Of a DNA stretch of 64,000 bases, positions 57,213 through 64,000 are shown one piece after another; position 1 is the first letter of the stretch, and each line of letters starts with the position of its first letter. The stretch is from Acetobacteraceae bacterium (GTDB lineage: Bacteria > Pseudomonadota > Alphaproteobacteria > Acetobacterales > Acetobacteraceae). Made by a program: the position numbers and the translations under genes. The stretch lies in assembly GCA_947474705.1 (NCBI GenBank), contig CANJJS010000008.1, positions 25,721-89,720 on the forward strand, given 5' to 3'. The notes under the pieces were generated by a model. It searched no databases and was not told the DNA's origin. It was given only the letters and a program-made list of their open reading frames with translations.

Positions 57213-57777
57213 ATGGTGGACAAAGTGCTGCGGATCGTTCTGGTCCCCAAATACAGCTTCGATGGCGAGAATTTCGGCGATGGCAGCCTTTATGCCACCG
57301 CGATGATTCTGATGGAATATTTCAAGAAGTGCATCGCCAGCACGAAATACACGTCTGTCGATTATTTTTACGAAATGAACCCGGCGGAGGTCACGAACGA
57401 CGATTTGGTTTGCTACATGCTCGCGAACCAAAACCGCAGCATCGTCGCGAAGAAGGCGCCTGGGCAGGCGATCGGCGGCTCTGGATCGACCTTCTACAGC
57501 AAGATCGATACCGCGGTGATCAGCGAAATCTACATGGATACGACCGCGGGCGATGGCAACCGGTACAAGCTCGTCGCGAATATCATCTTCCACGAATTGT
57601 TGCATAACCGGTTGGATGCCGGGCCGGCGATCTGGCAGAATGTACACAACGTGGTGAATGGCGTGCTGACGACCAGTAAACCCATCACATCGTATATGGA
57701 TATGTCGGCGGCCGACGCCGCGGCGATGCGGCGCGGTCTGGCCCATCCGCGTAAGCAATACACCGGGGGGGATGTAA
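57213..57777 (+). CDS. HExxH metalloprotease-like protein, frame disrupted at a G7 tract
   Basis: The frame from ATG 57213 encodes about 185 residues with metal motif H127-E-L-L-H131 (ANIIFHELLHNRLDAG) typical of zincin peptidases, preceded by YKLVANI. At 57765-57771 there are seven G. As read, the frame passes on through the antisense of the adh gene to 58892. With six G it would end ...YTGGM at the TAA 57775-57777, giving 187 residues, and a hairpin follows 11 bases later. I take the short form as the real gene. Its base composition is visibly less GC-rich than its neighbours. No signal peptide. Function not recognised beyond a possible peptidase. Confidence 0.6.
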
Positions 57778-57788
57778 GTTCGGCGGGG

Positions 57789-57808
57789 GGCGAGGGGAGA
57801 CCCTCGCC
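57789..57808. terminator. Hairpin between convergent genes
   Basis: GGCGAGGG (57789-57796) and CCCTCGCC (57801-57808) form a perfect 8-bp stem around GAGA between the HExxH gene and the end of adhC. It has no T run on either strand, so it may be a weak bidirectional terminator or stability element. Confidence 0.5.
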
Positions 57809-57824
57809 TCGCCCGGCCGGACGA

Positions 57825-58934
57825 TCAGTAAACCACCACCGAACGGATCGATTCACCCCGGCGCATCAGATCGAAGCCGTCGTTGATTTTCTCGAATGGC
57901 AACACATGCGTGATCAGATCGTCGATATTGATCTTTCCGTCCATGTACCAATCGACGATCCGCGGCACATCCGTTCGTCCGCGCGCGCCACCGAACGCGG
58001 TGCCCATCCAGGTCCGGCCCGTCACCAGTTGGAACGGCCGGGTGGAAATCTCCTGGCCGGCGCCCGCGACACCGATGATGACCGACTTGCCCCATCCGCG
58101 ATGCGCGCATTCCAGCGCCTGACGCATGACCTGGGTGTTGCCGATGCACTCGAAGCTGTAATCCGCGCCGCCTTTGGTCAGATCGACGAGATACGGCACG
58201 AGGTCGCCCTGGACCTCGGCGGGATTGACGAAATGGGTCATGCCGAATTTCTCGGCCATCTCTTTCCGGCGCGGGTTCAGGTCCACGCCGACGATCTGCT
58301 CGGCGCCAACCATGCGCAGGCCCTGGATGACGTTCAGGCCAATGCCGCCCAGACCGAACACCACGCAACGCGCCCCGGCCTCCACCTTCGCGGTGTTCAT
58401 GACCGCGCCGATCCCCGTTGTGACACCGCAACCGATGTAACAAACTTTATCGAACGGCGCGTCTTCGCGGATTTTCGCCAGCGCGATTTCCGGCAAGACG
58501 GTGAAGTTGGAGAAGGTGGAGGTGCCCATGTAGTGGTACACGGTCTCCTTCCCGCTGCTGAACCGGCTGGTGCCGTCGGGCATCACGCCGCGGCCCTGCG
58601 TGGCGCGGATCGCGACGCAAAGGTTGGTCTTGCGCGACAGGCAATATTCGCACTGGCGGCATTCCGGCGTGTACAGTGGAATGACGTGGTCGCCCTTTTT
58701 GAGGGTGGAAACATTCTTGCCGACATCCACGACGATTCCCGCGCCCTCGTGGCCGAGAATGGAGGGGAACATGCCTTCGGAGTCGGCGCCGGACAAAGTG
58801 TATTCGTCGGTGTGGCAGATGCCCGTGGCCTTGATTTCCACCAGCACTTCGCCCTCCCGCGGGCCGTCGAGTTCGACGGTCTCCAGACTTAGGGGTTCGC
58901 CGGCCTTCCGTGCCACCGCCGCGCGCGTTTTCAT
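57825..58934 (-). CDS. adhC: S-(hydroxymethyl)glutathione dehydrogenase (class III ADH)
   Basis: A 369-residue zinc alcohol dehydrogenase. Catalytic zinc residues are Cys40 (ATGICHTDEY), His62-Glu63 (GHEGAGIV) and the Cys in CYIGCGVTTGIG. Structural zinc is held by Cys92, 95, 98 and 106. The nucleotide fold is VVFGLGGIGLNVIQG. It oxidises the formaldehyde-glutathione adduct and reduces S-nitrosoglutathione. AGGAGAG precedes the ATG at 58934. No FrmB-like esterase gene is next to it. Confidence 0.95.
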   Translation of the reverse strand: MKTRAAVARKAGEPLSLETVELDGPREGEVLVEIKATGICHTDEYTLSGADSEGMFPSILGHEGAGIVVDVGKNVSTLKKGDHVIPLYTPECRQCEYCLSRKTNLCVAIRATQGRGVMPDGTSRFSSGKETVYHYMGTSTFSNFTVLPEIALAKIREDAPFDKVCYIGCGVTTGIGAVMNTAKVEAGARCVVFGLGGIGLNVIQGLRMVGAEQIVGVDLNPRRKEMAEKFGMTHFVNPAEVQGDLVPYLVDLTKGGADYSFECIGNTQVMRQALECAHRGWGKSVIIGVAGAGQEISTRPFQLVTGRTWMGTAFGGARGRTDVPRIVDWYMDGKINIDDLITHVLPFEKINDGFDLMRRGESIRSVVVY

Positions 58935-58991
58935 CGAAGCTCTCCTGGAACGATTGACGTGGCGCGATGGTGGAAGAAGGGCGGGCCGGGA

Positions 58992-61280
58992 TCAAGCCGC
59001 CCGCTCGCGCGCCGCCGCGCCAATGCGATCCAACACCGCATCGACCCGCCGCGAGGTCGCCACATCCTGACGGAACGCGAACGCCACCCATCCCGATCCG
59101 GCGCGCGCGACCCGCGCCTCGGCGGGGCCATCCGCGCCCGGCAACAAAAACCTGGCGTCGGTTCCGGCCGCGACCCGCGCGTCCAGTGTCACCGCGATCC
59201 CACCCCGCGAGATATCGCGGATCGGCACGGCGGTCTCTGGCCCGCCGTTCAGGGTCAACAAAGTCTCGAACCCACGGCCGGAAATACGCTCGAATTTCCG
59301 GCGCTCCTCGTCGCCCGCGCCCGCGATCCCCGCCAGAAACCGCGTCAACTCCACATGCAAACTCTCGGCGGTCCGGGCCATGCGATCGGAGGCCCGCAAC
59401 ACATCCTCGCTGGCTTCCTCGGCGGTGTCCGACATCCTGGAGACATCCAACATCGAACGCGTGGCCGCCTCCGTCGCGGCGGCGACCGTGTTGACACTGG
59501 CGGCGATGCTGGCGGTCACGGCGGTCTGCTCCTCCACGGCGGCGGCGATCGCGGACGCGACCTCACTGACCTCGCCGATCGCGGACCCAACATCGCGGAC
59601 GGCGGCGACGGCGTCCGCCGTGGCGGCGCGAATCGACGCGATTTGCCCGCCAATCTCCTCCGTCGCCTTGGCCGTCTGCGCCGCGAGCGCCTTCACCTCC
59701 CCGGTCACGACCGCGAAACCCTTGCCCGCGTCGCCCGCCCGCGCCGCCTCGATCGTCGCGTTGAGCGCGAGCAAATTGGTCCGGCCCGCGATGTCCGTGA
59801 TCAAACGCACCACCGTCTCGACATGCGCCGCCGCCTCCGCGAGACCCGCGACCTTCCGATCGGTCTCCGACGCGCGATCGACGGAGGCCCGCACCGCGTC
59901 GGTCACACGCGCGACCTGCGACCCAATCTCCGTGATACTCGCCGACATTTCTTCCGCCGCCGCCGCCACCTGGGTTAGATTCCGCGCGGACTCCGTCGCG
60001 CCCCCCGCGGTCTCCCCGGCCAGAGACCGCGTGCGCCGCACAACCTCCGACGTCTCCCGCGCGCGCTGGTGCATCGTGGCGGCACCGTCGTTCAAACCCG
60101 CCATGACACCGGCGGACGAAGCGCCAAAGTCCTGAACATGCTGGTCCATCGCCGCCTGACGGCGATCCTTCGCGCGCCGCTCAGTATCGGCGGCGGTCTG
60201 AAGATCGCGGGCCTGAATGGCGTTGTTTCGAAAAACCGTCATCGCGGCGGCCATGCGCCCAATCTCGTCGCCCCGGCCCGTGCCAGGAATGACCGTGTCG
60301 AGATCGCCATCCGCCAGACGCAGCATGGCACCCGTCATGCGGGTCAGCGGCCTGACCCCGCCGGCCTCGACCGCCACCGCGATGAACGCGACACCCAACG
60401 CGAACAATATCGACGCGATACCTATACTGATTGCCAGGGCGCGCCAAAGACCCGCGATCCGCCGGTCCAACAAACGAACCAGCTCGGTTATCGCGGTATC
60501 GCGCAGACGCGCCAGTTCCGCCGTGGCCGCGCCGGCCTCTGCCGCCGCCGCCGCGCGGACGGCCGGCGGCTCGAACAGCGCCGCGCGCAACGAACCCAAC
60601 ACGCCAATCGCGCGCGCCTCCGCCGCCGTCAGCGGCGCGCGCAACGCCGCCGCCGTGGCGCCCGGCGCATTGGCCTTAAACGCCGTGTCCAACGAGGACC
60701 GGATCCCCTCCACGAACCCTTGCGCCCGGCCGGCGGTCAGCAAAAATTTCGCCTGCTCGTCCGGGGCCGGCGCGGCCGTGCCCGCGAACGACCGGGCCCT
60801 CGCGGACAATTCCAAAATCGCGTCGACCGCGCCGGGGATTTTCCCGGTGGCGGCGTCCATGACGTAAAACGAGTCGAGATCGGTATCCAGTGTCAGCCCC
60901 GATCCATCTGTGACCTTGCCGATCAGCGCCATGACCTTCGCCATGGAAGCGGTGGCGCCCGGTACCGGCCGCGCGCGCAGGGCGGCGGACAGCGAAGCGG
61001 CGTCCGCCGCGGTGTCCATCCCGGCGCCAAAACGCCGTTCGGCGTCGTCGACCCTGGCGGCGAGCCGGTCGCCGGCACCGTCCCCCTCGCGCGATAACGC
61101 GTCGTAGACCGCGAACAGTTCCCGATTATAGTTCGATCCCGCGATTTCCAGCCGGGTCGCCGCGATCTGGCGAGAGGTGTCGTTGAAAGTGGTGAAGAAC
61201 AGGAACGCGACGGGCAACAAGAACAGCGCGTAAGCGATCCGCAGGCGGGCGACAATGGTGAGATTGTGTAGGGACGGCAT
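58992..61280 (-). CDS. Methyl-accepting chemotaxis protein with C-terminal PilZ domain
   Basis: A 762-residue membrane receptor. Helix 1 is at about 13-30, a long helical periplasmic sensor follows, and helix 2 is at about 285-305 with HAMP after it. The signalling hairpin includes [24 protein letters not shown] without its final part. After residue 660 comes a PilZ module: RRKFERISG (the Arg-rich c-di-GMP switch) and [14 protein letters not shown] (the DxSxxG motif). It should signal to CheA and respond to c-di-GMP. GGAG lies six bases before ATG 61280; a TTG four codons upstream is possible. fliF in the window shows the organism has flagella. Confidence 0.9.
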   Translation of the reverse strand: MPSLHNLTIVARLRIAYALFLLPVAFLFFTTFNDTSRQIAATRLEIAGSNYNRELFAVYDALSREGDGAGDRLAARVDDAERRFGAGMDTAADAASLSAALRARPVPGATASMAKVMALIGKVTDGSGLTLDTDLDSFYVMDAATGKIPGAVDAILELSARARSFAGTAAPAPDEQAKFLLTAGRAQGFVEGIRSSLDTAFKANAPGATAAALRAPLTAAEARAIGVLGSLRAALFEPPAVRAAAAAEAGAATAELARLRDTAITELVRLLDRRIAGLWRALAISIGIASILFALGVAFIAVAVEAGGVRPLTRMTGAMLRLADGDLDTVIPGTGRGDEIGRMAAAMTVFRNNAIQARDLQTAADTERRAKDRRQAAMDQHVQDFGASSAGVMAGLNDGAATMHQRARETSEVVRRTRSLAGETAGGATESARNLTQVAAAAEEMSASITEIGSQVARVTDAVRASVDRASETDRKVAGLAEAAAHVETVVRLITDIAGRTNLLALNATIEAARAGDAGKGFAVVTGEVKALAAQTAKATEEIGGQIASIRAATADAVAAVRDVGSAIGEVSEVASAIAAAVEEQTAVTASIAASVNTVAAATEAATRSMLDVSRMSDTAEEASEDVLRASDRMARTAESLHVELTRFLAGIAGAGDEERRKFERISGRGFETLLTLNGGPETAVPIRDISRGGIAVTLDARVAAGTDARFLLPGADGPAEARVARAGSGWVAFAFRQDVATSRRVDAVLDRIGAAARERAA

Positions 61281-61421
61281 CGTGAACTCCAACGGGCGGA
61301 CCCCGTACGATTACTCGGAACTCGTTAATGAAACGTTGATTTTTTCTGGGCCCATGCCGAACTGGCCCGGACGGGCCCTCGCGCGCGGGCAAAGGACAGG
61401 CATGGCGAAGGGAGCACCCGC

Positions 61422-62696
61422 ATGAACGAGGATATCGAGGTCGTGGTCATTGGCGCCGGGGTCGCGGGGCTGGGCGCGGCGGCCGCGCTGCGGGCGGCGG
61501 GACGAAGCCACGTGATCCTGGAGGCCTCGGGACGGGCCGGCGGGCGCGCCTGGACCGCATACCCCGCGGCGCTGGGCGGGGTCTGGTTCGACATGGGCGC
61601 GATCTGGTTCCACGACGCGGAAAATAATCCGTTAACCCCGATCGCCCGGAACGCCGGCGACACGCTGCTGCGCTCCGACGAAATCCGCGGGGAACGCACA
61701 TATATCGATGGCCGTCCGATCAACGCATCGGAAGCGCGCGCTTACGACGCCGCCTGGCCGCGTTACGCCGCGGCGGCGGAGGCGTTGCTGAAAGATGGTG
61801 GCGATGTTCCGCTCTCCGCTGTGGCCCAGGCCCTGGCGGACGACCGATGGGCGCCGACGGTGGAGGCGTGGGAGGGGCCGGTGATCTGCGCTGCCGACGC
61901 GGATACATTCAGCACGCGCGACTGGCGGCGGAACGCGCTGGGCGGCCTGAACCTCGTGCCCGAGGGCGGGGTGGGCGCGTTCGTGACCCGGCGGCTGACC
62001 GCGGGGCTCGATATCCGGTTCGACACACCCGCGACCCGGATCGAATGGGGCGAACGCGTCAAGGTTGAAACCCCGGCCGGAACAGTGACCGCGAAGGCAT
62101 GTATCGTCACGGTGTCCACGGGTGTCCTGGCGTCTGGCGCGCTGGCGTTCGATCCCGCTTTGCCTGCGGAAACACGCGACGCCGTTCACGCGCTGCCCAT
62201 GGGCCTGGCGATCAAGGTCGCGCTGCGCGCAAACGGGCCGGACCGGCTGGACCTGCCGGGACATTGCTCGGTCGATCGCCAGGTGGCGCGAAGCGGCGAA
62301 AGCCTGATGCCGTTCCAATGCTGGCCGTTCGGGCGCGACTACGTTCAGGGCTGGATCGGCGGCGGCCTCGCCTGGACATTGGCCAAAGCGGGCGAGGCGG
62401 CCGTGATCGATCACGCGCTTGGCGAGCTGCGCGCGCTGTTCGGCGGGCGGGTGGACCGGCTGTTCGCGGGCGGCGGTACACTGGTGACCCATTGGGATTC
62501 TGATCCTTGGGTGCGCGGTGCCTATTGTTACGCGCTGCCGGGTCATGCGGCCGCGCGCGATATCCTGGCACGGCCGATCGCGGATGGGCGGCTGAACTTC
62601 GCTGGCGAGGGCTGCAACGTGCCCTATGCCGGCACCGTGGCGGGGGCCTGGTTGAGCGGACAGGCGGCCGCGCGGGCGGCTTTGGCGGCGTTATAG
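61422..62696 (+). CDS. FAD-dependent amine oxidase-like protein
   Basis: A 424-residue flavoprotein of the amine oxidase / flavin monoamine oxidase group. It has the dinucleotide fold VVVIGAGVAGLGAAAALRAA at about 6-25, LEASGRAGGRAWTA with the second Arg-Gly block, and a C-terminal FAD motif FAGEGCNVPYAGTVAGAWLS. It oxidises an amine with oxygen, or a related C-N or C-C bond. It lies 277 bases upstream of the repeat-peptide gene on the same strand; the AT-rich promoter between them suggests separate control. Confidence 0.83.
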   Translation: MNEDIEVVVIGAGVAGLGAAAALRAAGRSHVILEASGRAGGRAWTAYPAALGGVWFDMGAIWFHDAENNPLTPIARNAGDTLLRSDEIRGERTYIDGRPINASEARAYDAAWPRYAAAAEALLKDGGDVPLSAVAQALADDRWAPTVEAWEGPVICAADADTFSTRDWRRNALGGLNLVPEGGVGAFVTRRLTAGLDIRFDTPATRIEWGERVKVETPAGTVTAKACIVTVSTGVLASGALAFDPALPAETRDAVHALPMGLAIKVALRANGPDRLDLPGHCSVDRQVARSGESLMPFQCWPFGRDYVQGWIGGGLAWTLAKAGEAAVIDHALGELRALFGGRVDRLFAGGGTLVTHWDSDPWVRGAYCYALPGHAAARDILARPIADGRLNFAGEGCNVPYAGTVAGAWLSGQAAARAALAAL

Positions 62697-62744
62697 CGGT
62701 CGGCGGGATTGACGCCGTTCCTCGCGAGTTTCGGGGTGAGATAT

Positions 62745-62802
62745 GAAATTCCACCAATTGAAGGAATTTCGTCTTGACAGAAATTGTTATAACAGTTAGT
62801 TA
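62745..62802 (+). promoter_or_regulatory. AT-rich promoter and operator region of the repeat-peptide gene
   Basis: In a GC-rich chromosome this short block is AT-rich. GAAATTCC (62745-62752) and GGAATTTC (62763-62770) are a perfect inverted repeat with a ten-base spacer. TTGACA lies at 62774-62779, with TAGTTA 17 bases on (62797-62802). TGTTATAACA (62785-62794) is a perfect ten-base palindrome between them, well placed for a repressor. The transcript would have a leader of about 165 bases before 62974, in which I see no gene. Confidence 0.5.
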
Positions 62803-62973
62803 GTCAATCGCGGACGGACAACACGGCGAAGTTCCTTGGTCCCTGGACCAGCATCGCCGCGGCATCTTCCCGCAGGCCACCTGGTTTGGGTGGAGGGAAC
62901 CGCTGGCTTTGGCCGGATTGTTTCCTCCGGCGCCCACATCGTCTGCTTCGACCTGCCATGATTGGAACAAAAC

Positions 62974-63207
62974 ATGAACAATTCCACGAAAGACAGCGGC
63001 CGTATCGTTCTGGGCGGCGGCATGCGTCTCCCGGCCGCGAAGCCCGCGACCACGAAAATCGTTCTGGGCGGCGGCATGCGCCTCCCGGCCGCGAAGCCCG
63101 CGACCACGAAAATCGTGCTGGGCGGCGGCATGCGCCTCCCGGCCGCGAAGCCCGCGACCGCGAAAATCGTTCTGGGCGGCGGCATGCGCCTCCCGGCCGC
63201 GCGCTGA
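62974..63207 (+). CDS. Repeat peptide with four 18-residue units; candidate multi-core peptide precursor
   Basis: A 77-residue peptide: a ten-residue N terminus (MNNSTKDSGR), then IVLGGGMRLPAAKPATTK three times (the third with TAK) and a final IVLGGGMRLPAAR. Units start at residues 11, 29, 47 and 65. Two of three base changes between full DNA units (CGT/CGC, GTT/GTG) are silent in this frame and the third is Thr to Ala, supporting the frame. GGAA lies seven bases before the ATG; a TTG four codons upstream is an alternative start. No signal peptide or Cys. The pattern resembles precursors that release several copies of one modified peptide. Function is unknown. Confidence 0.7.
   Translation: MNNSTKDSGRIVLGGGMRLPAAKPATTKIVLGGGMRLPAAKPATTKIVLGGGMRLPAAKPATAKIVLGGGMRLPAAR
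63004..63204 (+). repeat. 54-bp tandem repeats, three full units plus 39 bases
   Basis: Units begin at 63004, 63058, 63112 and 63166. Full units differ by one or two bases from each other, so the array is recent or kept homogeneous. The length is a multiple of three; unit loss or gain keeps the reading frame. Confidence 0.95.
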
Positions 63208-63220
63208 GCCTCGCCTGACC

Positions 63221-63257
63221 GGGCGATACCCGAGGGCCCGATCCCCGGGTATCGCCC
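63221..63257 (+). other. Strong hairpin between repeat-peptide gene and following gene
   Basis: GGGCGATACCCG (63221-63232) pairs perfectly with CGGGTATCGCCC (63246-63257), with three further pairs possible in the loop. There is no T run. A partial terminator or 3' stabiliser after a highly expressed small gene would lower expression of the next gene relative to the peptide. Confidence 0.7.
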
Positions 63258-63293
63258 CCCTCCTTCCCGTGACCCGAACGACCGAGGAACGCC

Positions 63294-64000
63294 ATGTTGG
63301 ACTCTTCCCCCGCCATCGCCCGTTTCAATCGCCTGATGGAACAGACCCGGCCCCCCATGCGCGCGGACCGTTCGGCCGCCGGAACCCTGCCCACCCGCGC
63401 CTATCGTTACTGCGAAGCGGTGACCGCCGCCGCCGGTTACGGCTGGTGGATCTTTCCGCCCACGGGTCTGCGTTTTGTTTGGGATGGCGCGGATATTTTC
63501 TGGACCTGCGACGCGCTGGACGATTGGGAGCCCTTGAGCCCCTCGGCGCAATATCCTGGGTTTTCCGATGCCTTCGACGCCGCCGCGCCCGAGCATCTGA
63601 AGGGCTGCGCGCCGCCGATGCTGACGGCGTTGCCGGAACCCGGCGCGCTGCAAATCTGGACGGGTCTGATGGTCCGCACTCTGCCGGGCTGGCATCTGTT
63701 GGTCCGCGCGCCCGCGAACCTGCCGCTGAGCAGCGCCTTCGCGATGTATGAAGGGATCGTCGAGACCGACTCGTGGTTCGGCCCGCTGTTCACCAACCTA
63801 CGCTTCACGCGCACCAACAGCCCGATCACGCTGCGGCCGGATTTTCCATTGTTGCAGGCACAGCCCATCCGCGCGTCGAGCTACGCGGACTCGGTGCTTG
63901 ACGCCACCGATTTCGTGCCGGGCATGGATGGCATGACGGCGGAAGACTGGATGGATTACCACGAGACCATCGTGGTCCCGAACGAGGACAAGGACCGTCC
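63294..64000 (+). CDS. Trp-rich protein of unknown function, DUF6065-like (3' end outside window)
   Basis: The frame from ATG 63294 (GAGGAAC upstream) runs 235 residues to the window end. Its core reads YGWWIFPPTGLRFVWDGADI, then FTNLRFTRTNSPITLRPDFP and a C-terminal EDWMDYHETIVVPN. No signal peptide or known catalytic motif is visible. The pattern recalls a family listed as DUF6065; that is from memory and not checked. It follows the repeat peptide by 86 bases on the same strand, so it could modify, bind or export it. It may also be an independent gene. Confidence 0.65.
   Translation, partial: MLDSSPAIARFNRLMEQTRPPMRADRSAAGTLPTRAYRYCEAVTAAAGYGWWIFPPTGLRFVWDGADIFWTCDALDDWEPLSPSAQYPGFSDAFDAAAPEHLKGCAPPMLTALPEPGALQIWTGLMVRTLPGWHLLVRAPANLPLSSAFAMYEGIVETDSWFGPLFTNLRFTRTNSPITLRPDFPLLQAQPIRASSYADSVLDATDFVPGMDGMTAEDWMDYHETIVVPNEDKDR

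Noticed and set aside
63004..63204. CRISPR-like array
   Set aside because: The units are directly adjacent without spacers, coding and in frame.
62796..63695. A minus-strand frame with repeated Arg/Pro/Gly segments over the 54-bp repeats
   Set aside because: Any frame through a 54-bp repeat repeats itself. The plus-strand frame has silent differences and a ribosome binding site; this one does not.

Overview
The window is about 64 kb of GC-rich DNA with tightly packed genes. It reads as the chromosome of an alphaproteobacterium, most likely Rhodospirillales and probably Acetobacteraceae or a close relative. This rests on: a split F0 ATP synthase operon in the order atpI-atpB-atpE-atpF'-atpF with no F1 genes attached; grpE, dnaK and dnaJ next to each other; an Aap-type general amino acid transporter; a UbiK homologue; a secreted protein with a C-terminal Hint domain; and heavy G/C third-position bias. 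The assignment is inferred from gene content only. No rRNA, tRNA, insertion sequence or CRISPR array was seen.

Layout. 1-8.9 kb: the 5' part of fliF (leaving the window at the left edge), an amidohydrolase, a reverse-strand operon (flavin oxidoreductase with an extra Cys cluster, a racemase-fold protein without the catalytic cysteines, a small membrane protein), then sulfite dehydrogenase genes sorAB and a PRISE-type reductase coupled to an EthD-like protein. 8.9-19.4 kb: a two-component system, an AlkA-type glycosylase, two unrecognised adjacent genes, RraA-like and FmdB-like proteins, a beta-helix/Hint secreted protein, an HD-domain protein and a Ni/Co permease. 19.5-25.3 kb: grpE-dnaK-dnaJ, a secreted protein and a phosphodiesterase-like enzyme. 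25.3-32.4 kb: divergent SDR and luciferase-like oxidoreductase genes, then the aapJQMP amino acid ABC transporter and a solute-binding-like protein without a signal peptide.

32.4-46.1 kb is rich in envelope functions: an O-antigen-ligase-like membrane protein and a secreted BNR-like protein, a DegP/HtrA protease, a hydroxybutyrate-dehydrogenase-like SDR, gmhA and a sugar epimerase, an HpcH-type aldolase, proC, YbjN-like and UbiK proteins, hldD, lgt and a MidA-type methyltransferase. GmhA and HldD are two steps of ADP-heptose supply for lipopolysaccharide. 46.2-57.1 kb: guaB, a D-aminoacylase-like amidohydrolase, an M20 peptidase, a CBS-BON protein, the KDPG aldolase/KDG kinase pair, the F0 operon with a recognisable promoter and a strong terminator, and an SDR. 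57.2-62.7 kb: an HExxH protein whose frame is broken at a G tract, glutathione-dependent formaldehyde dehydrogenase, an MCP with a PilZ domain and a flavin amine oxidase.

The most unusual locus is at the right edge (62.7-64 kb). An AT-rich promoter region with palindromes precedes a tiny gene encoding four near-identical copies of an 18-residue unit (IVLGGGMRLPAAKPATTK). A strong hairpin follows, then the start of an unfamiliar Trp-rich protein that runs off the window. The arrangement resembles a multi-core peptide precursor followed by a partner gene and is the best candidate here for an undescribed system.
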